Shown here piece after piece: positions 8,295-15,740 of a stretch of 39,744 bases of DNA. The DNA is from Amarobacter sp035326025. GTDB taxonomy: Bacteria > Chloroflexota > Dehalococcoidia > Tepidiformales > Tepidiformaceae. Positions within the stretch are counted from its first letter, which is position 1; the number at the start of each line of letters is the position of its first letter. Both the position numbers and the translations under genes were made by a program. Where the stretch lies: assembly GCA_035326025.1 (NCBI GenBank), contig DAOKYT010000021.1, positions 1 through 39,744 of the forward strand. The letters are read 5' to 3'. The notes beneath the pieces were generated by a model. It ran no database searches, had not been told where the DNA came from, and saw only the letters and a list, made by a program, of their open reading frames with translations.

Positions 8295-8309
8295 ATAGCG
8301 ACGCGCTAT
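8295..8309 (+). promoter_or_regulatory. LysR-type operator (T-N11-A dyad)
   Basis: ATAGCG-ACG-CGCTAT is a perfect 6-bp-arm inverted repeat. It contains T8296-N11-A8308, the classic LysR-type binding core, 20 nt before the lysR start. Autoregulation is likely by analogy; the inducer is unknown. Confidence 0.55.
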
Positions 8310-8329
8310 CGCTCGCGGGTGAGCCATCC

Positions 8330-9229
8330 ATGGAACTGGCCCAACTAGACGCCTTCATCGCTGCCGCTGATTGCGGGAGCTTTAGCCGCGCGGCTGAATT
8401 GCTCAACGTCGCCCAGCCGTCGCTTAGCAACCGGATCCAGTCGCTCGAACGCGAGGTGGGGCAGGCGTTGTTCGAGCGGATGGGCCGGGGCGTGAAATTG
8501 ACCGACGCGGGCCGCTCGTTTCTGCCCTATGCCCAGCGCGTGCTCCGGACACTGAACGACGGGCTGATGGTGCTGGAGGGCACGCGAGACGGGACAGCAG
8601 GGCGGCTGATGATCGGGACGGCGCCGGCAGTGGGGACCTATGTGCTGCCGCGGTTGCTGAAGGTGTTCCGGGACAACCACGCGGGAGTGGATGTGCTGGT
8701 GCGGACGGGGCATAGCGACGAGGTGCTCCAGATGGTGCTGGACGACGACGTGCAGGTGGGGATCGGGAGGCCGATCAATCACCCGGATGTCCGGACGGTG
8801 ACGCTGTACCATGACGAGCTGGTGCTGGTGGTCTCGTCGCAACACCGGTATGCGAAGCGGGGATCGGTGAAAGTGGAGGACCTTGCCGACGACTCGCTGA
8901 TCCTGTTCGACCGGGACTCGGGGTATTACGCGATGATCCTGGGGTTGTTTCGCGACCTGGGCGTCATGCCGCTGCAGCAGATGCAACTGGATTCGATCGA
9001 GGCGACCAAGAAGATGGTGGAAGCCAACCTGGGCATCGCCCTGTTGCCGGAGGTATCGGTGGAGCGGGAGATACGGCTCGGCACGCTGCACAAGGTGCAC
9101 ATCGAGGCGGCGGAGCCGGTGGAACGCGACATCGCGGTGATGTACCGGCGGAACAAGCCGCAATCGGGCCCGATGGCCGCATTCCTGGACCTGCTGGGCG
9201 AAATCTACGGCGTGAAGCTGCCGCGGTAG
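8330..9229 (+). CDS. LysR-family transcriptional regulator
   Basis: The 299-residue protein has the standard LysR layout: an N-terminal winged helix-turn-helix (residues 1-60, with GSFSRAAELLNVAQPSLSNRIQSLE) and a periplasmic-binding-protein-like effector domain from about 90 to 290. Length is normal for the family. Overall features recall the CysB/Cbl/CbbR-like class, but the effector cannot be named. A T-N11-A dyad lies just upstream. The PHP phosphoesterase gene follows 13 nt after the stop on the same strand, so the two are probably one transcript; whether LysR also controls the adjacent CBS-korAB genes is open. Confidence 0.92.
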   Translation: MELAQLDAFIAAADCGSFSRAAELLNVAQPSLSNRIQSLEREVGQALFERMGRGVKLTDAGRSFLPYAQRVLRTLNDGLMVLEGTRDGTAGRLMIGTAPAVGTYVLPRLLKVFRDNHAGVDVLVRTGHSDEVLQMVLDDDVQVGIGRPINHPDVRTVTLYHDELVLVVSSQHRYAKRGSVKVEDLADDSLILFDRDSGYYAMILGLFRDLGVMPLQQMQLDSIEATKKMVEANLGIALLPEVSVEREIRLGTLHKVHIEAAEPVERDIAVMYRRNKPQSGPMAAFLDLLGEIYGVKLPR

Positions 9230-9242
9230 CGACGGGACACCT

Positions 9243-9833
9243 GTGCTCATCGACCTGCACTGCCACACGCTGCCGCTCAGTACGTGCAGCGCGTTGGAGG
9301 CGGAGGCGCTTGTGCGGCTGGCCCGGGAACGCGGGCTGGACGGGGTGTGCCTGACCGAGCACGACCGCGCGTGGCCGGAGGACGAGCTGGAAGCGCTAAG
9401 AAAGCGGACCGGATTCCCGGTGTTCTCGGCCGTGGAGCTGACCACCGATCTGGGGCATGTGCTCGCATTCGGGCTCGAGAGCCCGCGTTCGTTTTCGGCG
9501 ATCGTGCGAGAGGTACATGAGGCGGCGAGCCGGAGCGGCGGCATCCTGTTCCTGGCGCACCCGGCGCGCGATGGGCTGTTGAGGGTGACGCACGACACGG
9601 TGGAGTTCTTCGCCTCGGTGGAGGCCATCAACGGATCGGATACACGCTTGCAGAACATGGCGGCCTCGGGGCTGGCGCACGGATTCCGGCTACCGGGGAT
9701 TGGTGGATCGGACGCGCACACGGCGGCGGAAGTTGGCAGGGCCGCGACACGCTTCCATCAGCGGATTGAAACGCAGGCGGAGCTGCTGGAAGCGCTCCGG
9801 GCAGGGGCGTACGAAGCCGTGGCGCTGGAGTAA
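9243..9833 (+). CDS. PHP-domain metal-dependent phosphoesterase
   Basis: This 196-residue protein carries the metal-binding motifs of the PHP superfamily: LHCHT (His 6, His 8), LTEHD (about 38-42), FLAHPAR in the middle and GGSDAH near the end. It resembles the shorter TrpH/YciV-like phosphoesterases, which act on nucleotides or oligonucleotide 5' ends; the substrate here is unknown. It starts with GTG at 9243, 13 nt after lysR. It should be cytoplasmic. The next gene begins 103 bp downstream after a strong promoter and LexA-like boxes, so it is not part of this transcript. Confidence 0.87.
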   Translation: MLIDLHCHTLPLSTCSALEAEALVRLARERGLDGVCLTEHDRAWPEDELEALRKRTGFPVFSAVELTTDLGHVLAFGLESPRSFSAIVREVHEAASRSGGILFLAHPARDGLLRVTHDTVEFFASVEAINGSDTRLQNMAASGLAHGFRLPGIGGSDAHTAAEVGRAATRFHQRIETQAELLEALRAGAYEAVALE

Positions 9834-9866
9834 CGGGCCGCGATCGCGACAAACGTTGACGACTTT

Positions 9867-9931
9867 AGAACAGATGTGTTGACATGCGAACGCATGTGCG
9901 GGTAGTGTTCACGCACTACGAACGGATGTGC
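9867..9931 (+). promoter_or_regulatory. Three tandem LexA-like boxes
   Basis: Three same-orientation copies of GAAC-N2-ATGTG occur: AGAACAGATGTGT (9867-9879), CGAACGCATGTGC (9887-9899) and CGAACGGATGTGC (9919-9931). Against the Bacillus SOS consensus CGAACRNRYGTTYC they match at 11, 12 and 12 of 14 positions; all differ by GTG for GTT. Starts are 20 and 32 bp apart, close to whole helical turns. They cover the -35, the spacer and the start region of the promoter. The middle box lies in a 16-bp palindrome with 7-bp arms (9882-9897). Confidence 0.6.
9879..9908 (+). promoter_or_regulatory. Promoter of the small membrane protein gene
   Basis: A perfect -35 TTGACA (9879-9884) is followed after 18 bp by TAGTGT (9903-9908). 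Transcription would start near 9915, between the second and third LexA-like boxes, so a bound repressor would block it directly. GTAGTG (9902-9907) and CACTAC (9914-9919) form a further inverted repeat. Confidence 0.65.
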
Positions 9932-9936
9932 TAACG

Positions 9937-10146
9937 ATGGTCAACCCCGTCCTGACGATCCTCTTCGACCTGTTCCTCATCGGGAGCGCGCTGGCGCTCG
10001 TTTCGGCGATGACGACGGAGTACCTGGTGAGCCGGGAGCCCCATGTGGGCTCGGCGCGGGCGGCACGGCCGGGGCGGCCCCGGCCTTCGACGCGGCGGCG
10101 CGCGGAAACGCTGAAGAACCGGGAGGTGCGCCGCAGGGCAGCCTGA
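9937..10146 (+). CDS. Small single-pass membrane protein, probably SOS-controlled
   Basis: ATG 9937 gives a 69-residue protein; a GTG at 9928 would add three residues but overlaps the third box. Residues about 4-29 form one hydrophobic helix containing Asp 11. The rest (33-69) is a polar tail with 12 Arg and one Lys, so by the positive-inside rule the tail should be cytoplasmic and the N-terminus outside. No catalytic motif and no family I recognise. The strong promoter overlaid by three LexA-like boxes suggests DNA-damage induction. Small one-helix proteins of this kind include SOS division inhibitors such as SidA and YneA, with no sequence match claimed. It ends 1 nt before the convergent rel stop. 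Confidence 0.65.
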   Translation: MVNPVLTILFDLFLIGSALALVSAMTTEYLVSREPHVGSARAARPGRPRPSTRRRAETLKNREVRRRAA

Positions 10147-10147
10147 A

Positions 10148-12409
10148 TCACGGTGCGGCGCGACGCATGGGGGTGGGATCGGCGGGGCGGGCGCGGCGCC
10201 GGTCCCGATTTCGCTCGACGGAGCGGACACCCCGGATGATCTCGATGCGCGAAAGCAGGCGCGAGAGCTGCTCGACGCCGGTTGTCTCGAGGGTGGCGAG
10301 GATGCTGACCGACCCATCGCCGTTTTCGATGGTGCGGACCCCGACCATGTTGACCTTGTCCTCGGTCACGACGGTGGTGATATCGCGGAGGAGTCCGACG
10401 CGGTCCCAGGCTTCGATGCGGACGGAGACCGGGTAGAGCCGGGTCACGGTGCCCCATTCGACCTCGACGATGCGCTCGTGCTCTTCCTCGTTGAGGATGT
10501 TGTGGCAATCGGCGCGGTGGACGGTGACGCCCCGGGTGCGGGTGACGTAGCCGACGATCTGGTCGCCGGGGACGGGGTTGCAACAGCGGGCCATGGTGGT
10601 GAGCAGGTTTCCCACGCCGAGCACGCGCATGCCGGGACTGCCGAGCTGCGCGGGCGCCTGTTTCTGGGGGAGCTGGGGCGGCGGTTCCTGGGCGGCCTCT
10701 TCCTCGGCGAGGAGGGCGCCCATGCGGCGAGCGATGGAATTGGTGCTGACGCCTCCGTAGCCGAGGGCGGCAAGGAAGTCGTCCCAATTCGTGAAGTTGA
10801 AGAGCTGGAGCAGCTGTTCCTGGCGGTCGGAGATCTCGACGCCGAGGCGGCGCATTTCGCGTTCGAGGAGGTTGCGGCCCAGCTCGATGTTCTGCGCGCG
10901 CTCCTGCTTGCGGAACCACTGGCGGATCTTTTCCTTGGAGTGGGCGGTGCGCACGTAGCCGAGGTTGCTGTTGAGCCAGTCACGCGAAGGGCCCTTGCTG
11001 GTGCGGCTGCGCATGATCTCGATGACGTCGCCGTTCTTCACGGTGGAGTTGAGCGCGACCATGCGGCCGTTGACCTTGGCGCCGACGGTCTGATGGCCGA
11101 GGTCGGTGTGAATGCGGTAGGCGAAGTCGAGGGGGGTCGCGCCAGCGGGGAGGTCGAGGACGTCGCCCTTGGGCGTGTAGACGAACACCTGGTCGTGGAA
11201 GATGTCGGTCTTGACGCTTTCGACGAATTCGTCGGCGCCGGCGAGGTCGCGCTGCCATTCGAGGAGCTGGCGGAGCCAGGCGATGCGTTCCTCGTCCTTG
11301 CCGTGTGCCTTGCCGCCTTCCTTGTAGCGCCAGTGGGCGGCGACGCCGTATTCGGCGACGCGGTGCATGTCGTGGGTGCGGATCTGGATTTCGAGCGGCT
11401 TGCCCCCGGGCCCGACGACGGTGGTATGGAGCGACTGGTACATGCTGTCTTTGGGGTTGCCGATGTAGTCGTCGAACTGGCCGGGGATGGGGCGCCAGAG
11501 GGCGTGGATGACGCCCAGGGCGTGGTAGCACTCGGTGATGCTATCGACGAAGACGCGGATAGCGAGGAGGTCGTAGATCTGGTCGAAGGACTTGGACTGG
11601 GCCGAGTAGCGCGCCATTTTGTGGTAGATGCTGGCGATGTGCTTTGCGCGGCCGGTGATCTCGGCGTGAATGCCGGCGGCTTCGAGGTGTTCGCGGAGGA
11701 CTTCGGACGCCTCGGCGATGACGCTCTCGCGGGTGGCGCGCTTGGAGGCGAGAAGTTCGGCGATTTCGCGGTACTTTTCGGGTTCGAGGTAGCGGAAGGC
11801 GAGGTCTTCGAGCTCCCACTTGATTTGCCAGACACCGAGGCGGTTGGCGAGCGGGGCGAAGATCTCCTGGGTTTCGAGGGCGATGCGCTTCTGCTTTTCG
11901 GGCGGGAACGCCCAGAGGGTGCGCATGTTGTGGAGGCGGTCGCAGAGCTTGATGAGGACGACGGAGATGTCCTCGGCCATGGCGAGGAACATCTTGCGAA
12001 GGTTCTGGGCCTGCATGGTGCCGCGGGCGGGGTCGATGGTCCCCACGTTCATGGGAAGCTTATCGAGCTTGGTCAGGCCATCGACGAGCCTGGCGACGCG
12101 TGCGCCGAACTTGTCGGCGAGGACTTCATTCGGGATGCCGCAGTCTTCCTGGACGTCGTGGAGGAGGGCAGCGGCAATGGCGAGGTGATCGAGTTCGAGG
12201 TTGGCGACGAGCTCGGCGACGGCGACGGGGTGGGTGATGTAGGGGTCGCCGGTTTTGCGGACCTGCCCCTCGTGGCATTCGCGGGCGAACTCGAAGGCAT
12301 CGCGGATGATGCCGAGCCGGTCTTCGGGAAGGTATTGGGCGGCACGCTGGAGCAGCGCGTCGATGGTGACGGCGGAAGAAGCTGTCTCCTGGGTGGTGGG
12401 CACCGCCAA
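10148..12409 (-). CDS. rel: RelA/SpoT-family (p)ppGpp synthetase/hydrolase
   Basis: The 753-residue protein makes and degrades (p)ppGpp in the stringent response. Order: HD hydrolase (HDVQED at 84-89; KLCDRLHNMRTL near 154-165), synthetase (GRAKHIASIYHKM near 253-265; YQSLHTT; EIQIRT), TGS domain (about 407-468), a Cys/His-containing region (ARCCNPVPGD, HRADCHN) and a C-terminal ACT domain. The HD residues of an active hydrolase are intact. The synthetase motif reads QFDD (311-314): bifunctional Rel/SpoT enzymes normally have RXKD here and monofunctional RelA has EXDD, so this is a mixed type. The start is TTG 12409, preceded by GAGG; a GTG two codons later is possible. It is divergent from hisS. 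Confidence 0.93.
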   Translation of the reverse strand: MAVPTTQETASSAVTIDALLQRAAQYLPEDRLGIIRDAFEFARECHEGQVRKTGDPYITHPVAVAELVANLELDHLAIAAALLHDVQEDCGIPNEVLADKFGARVARLVDGLTKLDKLPMNVGTIDPARGTMQAQNLRKMFLAMAEDISVVLIKLCDRLHNMRTLWAFPPEKQKRIALETQEIFAPLANRLGVWQIKWELEDLAFRYLEPEKYREIAELLASKRATRESVIAEASEVLREHLEAAGIHAEITGRAKHIASIYHKMARYSAQSKSFDQIYDLLAIRVFVDSITECYHALGVIHALWRPIPGQFDDYIGNPKDSMYQSLHTTVVGPGGKPLEIQIRTHDMHRVAEYGVAAHWRYKEGGKAHGKDEERIAWLRQLLEWQRDLAGADEFVESVKTDIFHDQVFVYTPKGDVLDLPAGATPLDFAYRIHTDLGHQTVGAKVNGRMVALNSTVKNGDVIEIMRSRTSKGPSRDWLNSNLGYVRTAHSKEKIRQWFRKQERAQNIELGRNLLEREMRRLGVEISDRQEQLLQLFNFTNWDDFLAALGYGGVSTNSIARRMGALLAEEEAAQEPPPQLPQKQAPAQLGSPGMRVLGVGNLLTTMARCCNPVPGDQIVGYVTRTRGVTVHRADCHNILNEEEHERIVEVEWGTVTRLYPVSVRIEAWDRVGLLRDITTVVTEDKVNMVGVRTIENGDGSVSILATLETTGVEQLSRLLSRIEIIRGVRSVERNRDRRRARPADPTPMRRAAP

Positions 12410-12474
12410 AGGGGGTTACCTCTATGCCGGGTGAGGCTGTGAATCTATCCTACCATGCAACCCTACCGCGAAAG

Positions 12475-12480
12475 TACCTT
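12475..12480 (+). promoter_or_regulatory. -10-like hexamer placed for leaderless hisS
   Basis: TACCTT ends 6 nt before the hisS ATG, the same geometry as TATAAT before the DUF3800-like gene. No good -35 is visible and no ribosome site lies near the ATG. It is supported mainly by the recurrence of the arrangement. Confidence 0.35.
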
Positions 12481-12486
12481 CTCTTT

Positions 12487-13764
12487 ATGACCACGCGTTA
12501 CCAGGCCCCGCGCGGCACGCAAGACGTGCTCCCGGACATGCAGCCGTACTGGGCGGCTGTCCTCGAAGGCATCCGCGAGGTCACCCGGCTGCACGGCTTC
12601 CGGCGAATCGACACCCCCGCGTTCGAGTATGCGGGCGTTTTCGAGAAGGGCAGCGGCGACACGACGGACATCATTGAGAAGGAGATGTACGTCTTCGAGG
12701 ACCGTGGGGGCGAGAAGCTGGCGCTGACTCCGGAAGCGACGCCGGCGGTGTGCCGGGCCTACCTGGAACACGGGATGGCAAGCTGGCCGCAGCCCGTGCG
12801 GCTCTACACGACCCACGCGATGTTCCGGTACGACCGGCCGCAGAAGGGCCGCTACCGGCAGCACCACCAGTTCGACTGCGAGGTGCTGGGGTCGAGCGAC
12901 CCGCTGATCGATGCGGAGGTGATCGCGGTGCTCTGGCGGCTGTACGAACGGCTCGGCATCAGGAATGTGACGGTGAGGCTCGGGTCGCTGGACGACCGGG
13001 AGCCGCGGCGGGCGTACATCGAGCGGCTGAAGGACTACTACCGGCCGCACCTGGGGAAACTTTCGGAGGACAGCCAGCGCCGGTTCGCGCGGAATCCGTT
13101 GCGCTTGCTGGATAGCAAGGACGAGCGTGACCTGCCCTTCAAGGAGGGCGCGCCGAAGCTCGTGGAGCAGTTGAGCGCTGCCGCGCGGGCCCACCACGAG
13201 GCCGTGACGGGCGCGCTGGCGGCCGCGGGCATCGCGTATGCCATCGATCCGCTGCTGGTGCGGGGGCTCGACTATTACAACCGGACGGTGTTCGAAATTG
13301 TCCCGAACGATGATGAGCGGGCCCAGGGGACGCTGGGCGGGGGCGGGCGGTACGACGGCCTGATGGAGCTGCTGGGTGGGCCGCCAACACCGGGCATGGG
13401 CTTTGGGAGCGGGATTGAGCGGCTCATCCTGGAGATGCAAAAGAACGGCGTCGTATTCGACGACGGTTCGGCGGCGGCTGTGTACATCGTCCACCGTGCC
13501 GAAGGCGCGGGTGCGCGCGTGTTCGCGCTGGCTTCCGAACTGCGGGACCTTGGCATCGCCACGCTCATCGGCGAGAGCGGGAAGTCGATGAAGGCGCAGA
13601 TGCGCGGCGCCAACCATTCGGGCGCGCGCGTGGCGCTGATCATTGGGGAGGACGAGCTTGCGGCCGGCCAGGCGGTGTTGAAGGACCTGGCCGGCGAGGG
13701 CGAGCAGGAGATCATCGCGCTCGAACGGGTGGCAGCCGTAGTGAGGGAACGCCTCGGGGACTGA
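12487..13764 (+). CDS. hisS: Histidyl-tRNA synthetase
   Basis: This class II synthetase of 425 residues charges tRNA-His. It begins MTTRYQAPRGTQDVLPD, the usual N-terminus, which fixes the start at ATG 12487 although the frame is open from 12424. Visible are motif 2 (LTPEATPAVCRAYLEH, RYDRPQKGRYRQHHQ), the histidine-specific LVRGLDYYNRTVFEI, GGGGRYDGL, and motif 3 (GMGFGSGIERL), then the anticodon-binding domain from about 325. Length is normal. It is divergent from rel with a 77-bp gap; prfA follows 81 bp later with its own promoter. Confidence 0.95.
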   Translation: MTTRYQAPRGTQDVLPDMQPYWAAVLEGIREVTRLHGFRRIDTPAFEYAGVFEKGSGDTTDIIEKEMYVFEDRGGEKLALTPEATPAVCRAYLEHGMASWPQPVRLYTTHAMFRYDRPQKGRYRQHHQFDCEVLGSSDPLIDAEVIAVLWRLYERLGIRNVTVRLGSLDDREPRRAYIERLKDYYRPHLGKLSEDSQRRFARNPLRLLDSKDERDLPFKEGAPKLVEQLSAAARAHHEAVTGALAAAGIAYAIDPLLVRGLDYYNRTVFEIVPNDDERAQGTLGGGGRYDGLMELLGGPPTPGMGFGSGIERLILEMQKNGVVFDDGSAAAVYIVHRAEGAGARVFALASELRDLGIATLIGESGKSMKAQMRGANHSGARVALIIGEDELAAGQAVLKDLAGEGEQEIIALERVAAVVRERLGD

Positions 13765-13778
13765 GGCCGGGCCGGTGG

Positions 13779-13784
13779 TATACT
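13779..13784 (+). promoter_or_regulatory. -10 box for prfA operon
   Basis: TATACT, identical to the -10 found upstream of dnaX, the nitronate monooxygenase-like gene and the cyclophilin gene, lies in the 81-bp hisS-prfA gap. The -35 is weak (GGGGAC at 17 bp). Start of transcription near 13791 gives a leader of about 55 nt. Confidence 0.5.
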
Positions 13785-13810
13785 CGAATGAAGGCCCTGG
13801 AGCGCACCAG

Positions 13811-13840
13811 ACGGTCCGCCCCGCGTGGGCCGTTTCTTCT
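13811..13840 (+). promoter_or_regulatory. Terminator-like hairpin in prfA leader
   Basis: ACGGTCC (13811-13817) pairs with GGGCCGT (13827-13833) with one G-T wobble, followed directly by TTCTTCT and 5 nt later by the prfA ATG. It could terminate read-through from hisS or act as an attenuator or translation-control element on prfA. Confidence 0.45.
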
Positions 13841-13845
13841 CACCT

Positions 13846-14922
13846 ATGGACGACAACATTCTTTCCCGGCTGCAACGGATCCGTGAGCGCTATGACGAGC
13901 TGACGAACGACATGGCGCGCCCGGAAGTGGCGGCTGATTTCGAGCAACTGAACAAACTCGCTCGTGAACGGGCTGAACTGGAGCGGGTGGTGGAGCTGTT
14001 CCGCGAATTCGAGGCGGCAAGCGGCGCCGCCGCGGAAGCTCGCGCGCTGATGGGCGACTCGGACACGGAGATGAAGGCGCTGGCGGAAACCGAGCTGGCG
14101 GAGGCCGAGGCGCGGATGGAGGAGCTGGCGGGGCTCATCCGCCGGGAATTGCTGCCGAAGGACCCGCGCGATTCGCGCAACGTGATCGTGGAAATCCGCG
14201 CGGGCGCGGGCGGCGAGGAGGCGGCGCTGTTCGCGTTTGAGCTCTACCGCGCCTATGCGCGCTACGCCGAGCGGAAGCGGTGGCAGACCGAAATCCTGAG
14301 CGCCTCGGAATCGGAGAAGGGCGGCTTCAAGGAAGTTGTGTTCGAGGTTCGGGGCGACGGGGCGTATTCGCGGCTGAAGTACGAAAGCGGAGTGCATCGT
14401 GTCCAGCGCGTTCCCGAGACGGAGGCCCAGGGCCGCATCCACACGTCGACGGCCACGGTGGCCGTCCTCCCCGAAGCCGAGGATGTCGACATCGATGTGG
14501 ATGAGAAGGACCTGCGCGTGGACATCTTCCACTCCTCGGGCGCGGGCGGGCAGAACGTGAACAAGGTCGCGACGGCGGTCCGCCTGACCCACATTCCGAC
14601 GGGGATCGTGGTGGTGTGCCAGGACGAGCGCTCGCAGATGAAGAACCGCGTGAAGGCGATGACGGTGCTGCGATCGCGGCTGCTGGATATGGAGGTGACG
14701 CGCCAGGAGGCTGAGCTGAGCGCCGAACGGAAGACGCAGGTGGGGACCGGTGACCGGAGCGAGAAGATCAGGACGTACAACTTCCCGCAGGACCGGATCA
14801 CGGACCATCGCGTGGGGCTGACGGTGCACAACATCCCGGACCGGATGGACGGGAACCTGGACGACATCATCGACGCGGTCGCCACGGCGGTCGAAGCCGG
14901 GCGGCTCGAGAGCCTGGAATGA
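13846..14922 (+). CDS. prfA: Peptide chain release factor 1
   Basis: RF1 reads UAA and UAG and triggers release of the finished protein. The 358-residue sequence has the N-terminal helical domain, the anticodon-like tripeptide PET (190-192, PxT type of RF1, so not RF2), and the catalytic GGQ at 234-236 (SSGAGGQNVNKVATAVRLTH). ATG 13846 gives the expected N-terminus; an upstream in-frame start at 13825 falls inside the leader hairpin. The prmC start overlaps the stop by 4 nt; PrmC methylates the Gln of GGQ, so the pair is functionally linked. Confidence 0.95.
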   Translation: MDDNILSRLQRIRERYDELTNDMARPEVAADFEQLNKLARERAELERVVELFREFEAASGAAAEARALMGDSDTEMKALAETELAEAEARMEELAGLIRRELLPKDPRDSRNVIVEIRAGAGGEEAALFAFELYRAYARYAERKRWQTEILSASESEKGGFKEVVFEVRGDGAYSRLKYESGVHRVQRVPETEAQGRIHTSTATVAVLPEAEDVDIDVDEKDLRVDIFHSSGAGGQNVNKVATAVRLTHIPTGIVVVCQDERSQMKNRVKAMTVLRSRLLDMEVTRQEAELSAERKTQVGTGDRSEKIRTYNFPQDRITDHRVGLTVHNIPDRMDGNLDDIIDAVATAVEAGRLESLE

Positions 14923-15740
14923 GCGCGCGCCGGGCGGCCATGGAAGCCTCAAGGAGGCTGGCTGCCGCGGGGATCGAGGACGCCCGATTCGAGGCGGAAC
15001 TACTGGCCCGGGAAGCCGCGGGGGTCTCGCGGGCGGCGTACTTCGCCGGGAGCGCGCTGGACGCGGCGGAAGCGGAGCGGTTCGCCGAATGGGTGGAGCG
15101 GCGGACCCAGCGCGAGCCGGCTGCGTACATCACCGGCCACCGCGAGTTCTACGGCCGCGATTTCGGCGTCGGCGCGGGCGTGCTCATCCCGAGGCCGGAG
15201 ACCGAGTTGCTCGTGGAGCTGGCACTGAGCGAGATCGACCGCGACCCCGGTGCGGTGGTTGTCGAGGCGGGCACGGGAAGCGGCGCGGTTGCGGTTTCGA
15301 TCGCGGCGGAGCGGCCAGGGGCGCGGGTGGTGGCCACGGAGATCAGCCCCGGCGCCATGCGGTTTGCGAAGGCCAATGCGGCCGCCCACGCGCCGGGAGT
15401 TGGGCTCGTGCTGGGCGATCTGCTCTCGATCGTGTCGCGGGCAGATGTTGTGCTGGCGAACCTGCCATACATCCCGTCATGGGAGATCGAGGCGCTGGAG
15501 CCAGAGGTAAGCCGGTGGGAGCCTCGCGTGGCGCTGGACGGTGGGAAAGACGGCTATGAGCTCATCAGCCGGCTCATCGAGGACTGCGCGGCGCGGCTGC
15601 GCCCCCGCCTGCTGGCGCTGGAAGTGGGCTACGGGCAGGCAGGGGACGTGGAGGCGCTCGTGATGCGCCACGGGGCCGAGCCGTGGACCGTGAGGGACCT
15701 CGCCGGGATCGACCGGATCGTGTGCGGGCGATGGGCGTAA
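14919..15740 (+). CDS. prmC: Release factor glutamine methyltransferase
   Basis: PrmC (HemK) transfers a methyl group from S-adenosylmethionine to the Gln of the GGQ motif of release factors. The 273-residue protein has the N-terminal helical domain, then the Rossmann methyltransferase fold with VVEAGTGSGAVAVSIA and the substrate-binding motif NLPY (181-184) in place of the commoner NPPY. The following segment IPSWEIEALEPEVSRWEPRVALDGGKDG is typical of PrmC. It overlaps prfA by 4 nt (ATGA) and the next gene by 10 nt, so the three form one operon. Confidence 0.93.
   Translation: MSARRAAMEASRRLAAAGIEDARFEAELLAREAAGVSRAAYFAGSALDAAEAERFAEWVERRTQREPAAYITGHREFYGRDFGVGAGVLIPRPETELLVELALSEIDRDPGAVVVEAGTGSGAVAVSIAAERPGARVVATEISPGAMRFAKANAAAHAPGVGLVLGDLLSIVSRADVVLANLPYIPSWEIEALEPEVSRWEPRVALDGGKDGYELISRLIEDCAARLRPRLLALEVGYGQAGDVEALVMRHGAEPWTVRDLAGIDRIVCGRWA

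Noticed and set aside
9867..9931. The tandem boxes before the small membrane protein as a CRISPR or iteron array
   Set aside because: There are only three short copies with unequal spacing, they sit on a promoter, and no cas or replication gene is near. A repressor operator explains them better.
10478..12442. A 654-codon open frame opposite rel, rich in Gly, Ala, Asp and Glu
   Set aside because: It mirrors the well-supported rel gene and has no motif; long antisense frames are expected where third positions are mostly G or C. The same holds for the long frames opposite korA, murE, hisD and guaB3.
13788..13886. A possible 32-codon upstream ORF overlapping the prfA start
   Set aside because: Its ATG lies only 3 nt after the -10 box, upstream of the expected transcription start, so it is probably not in the mRNA, and it has no ribosome-binding site.
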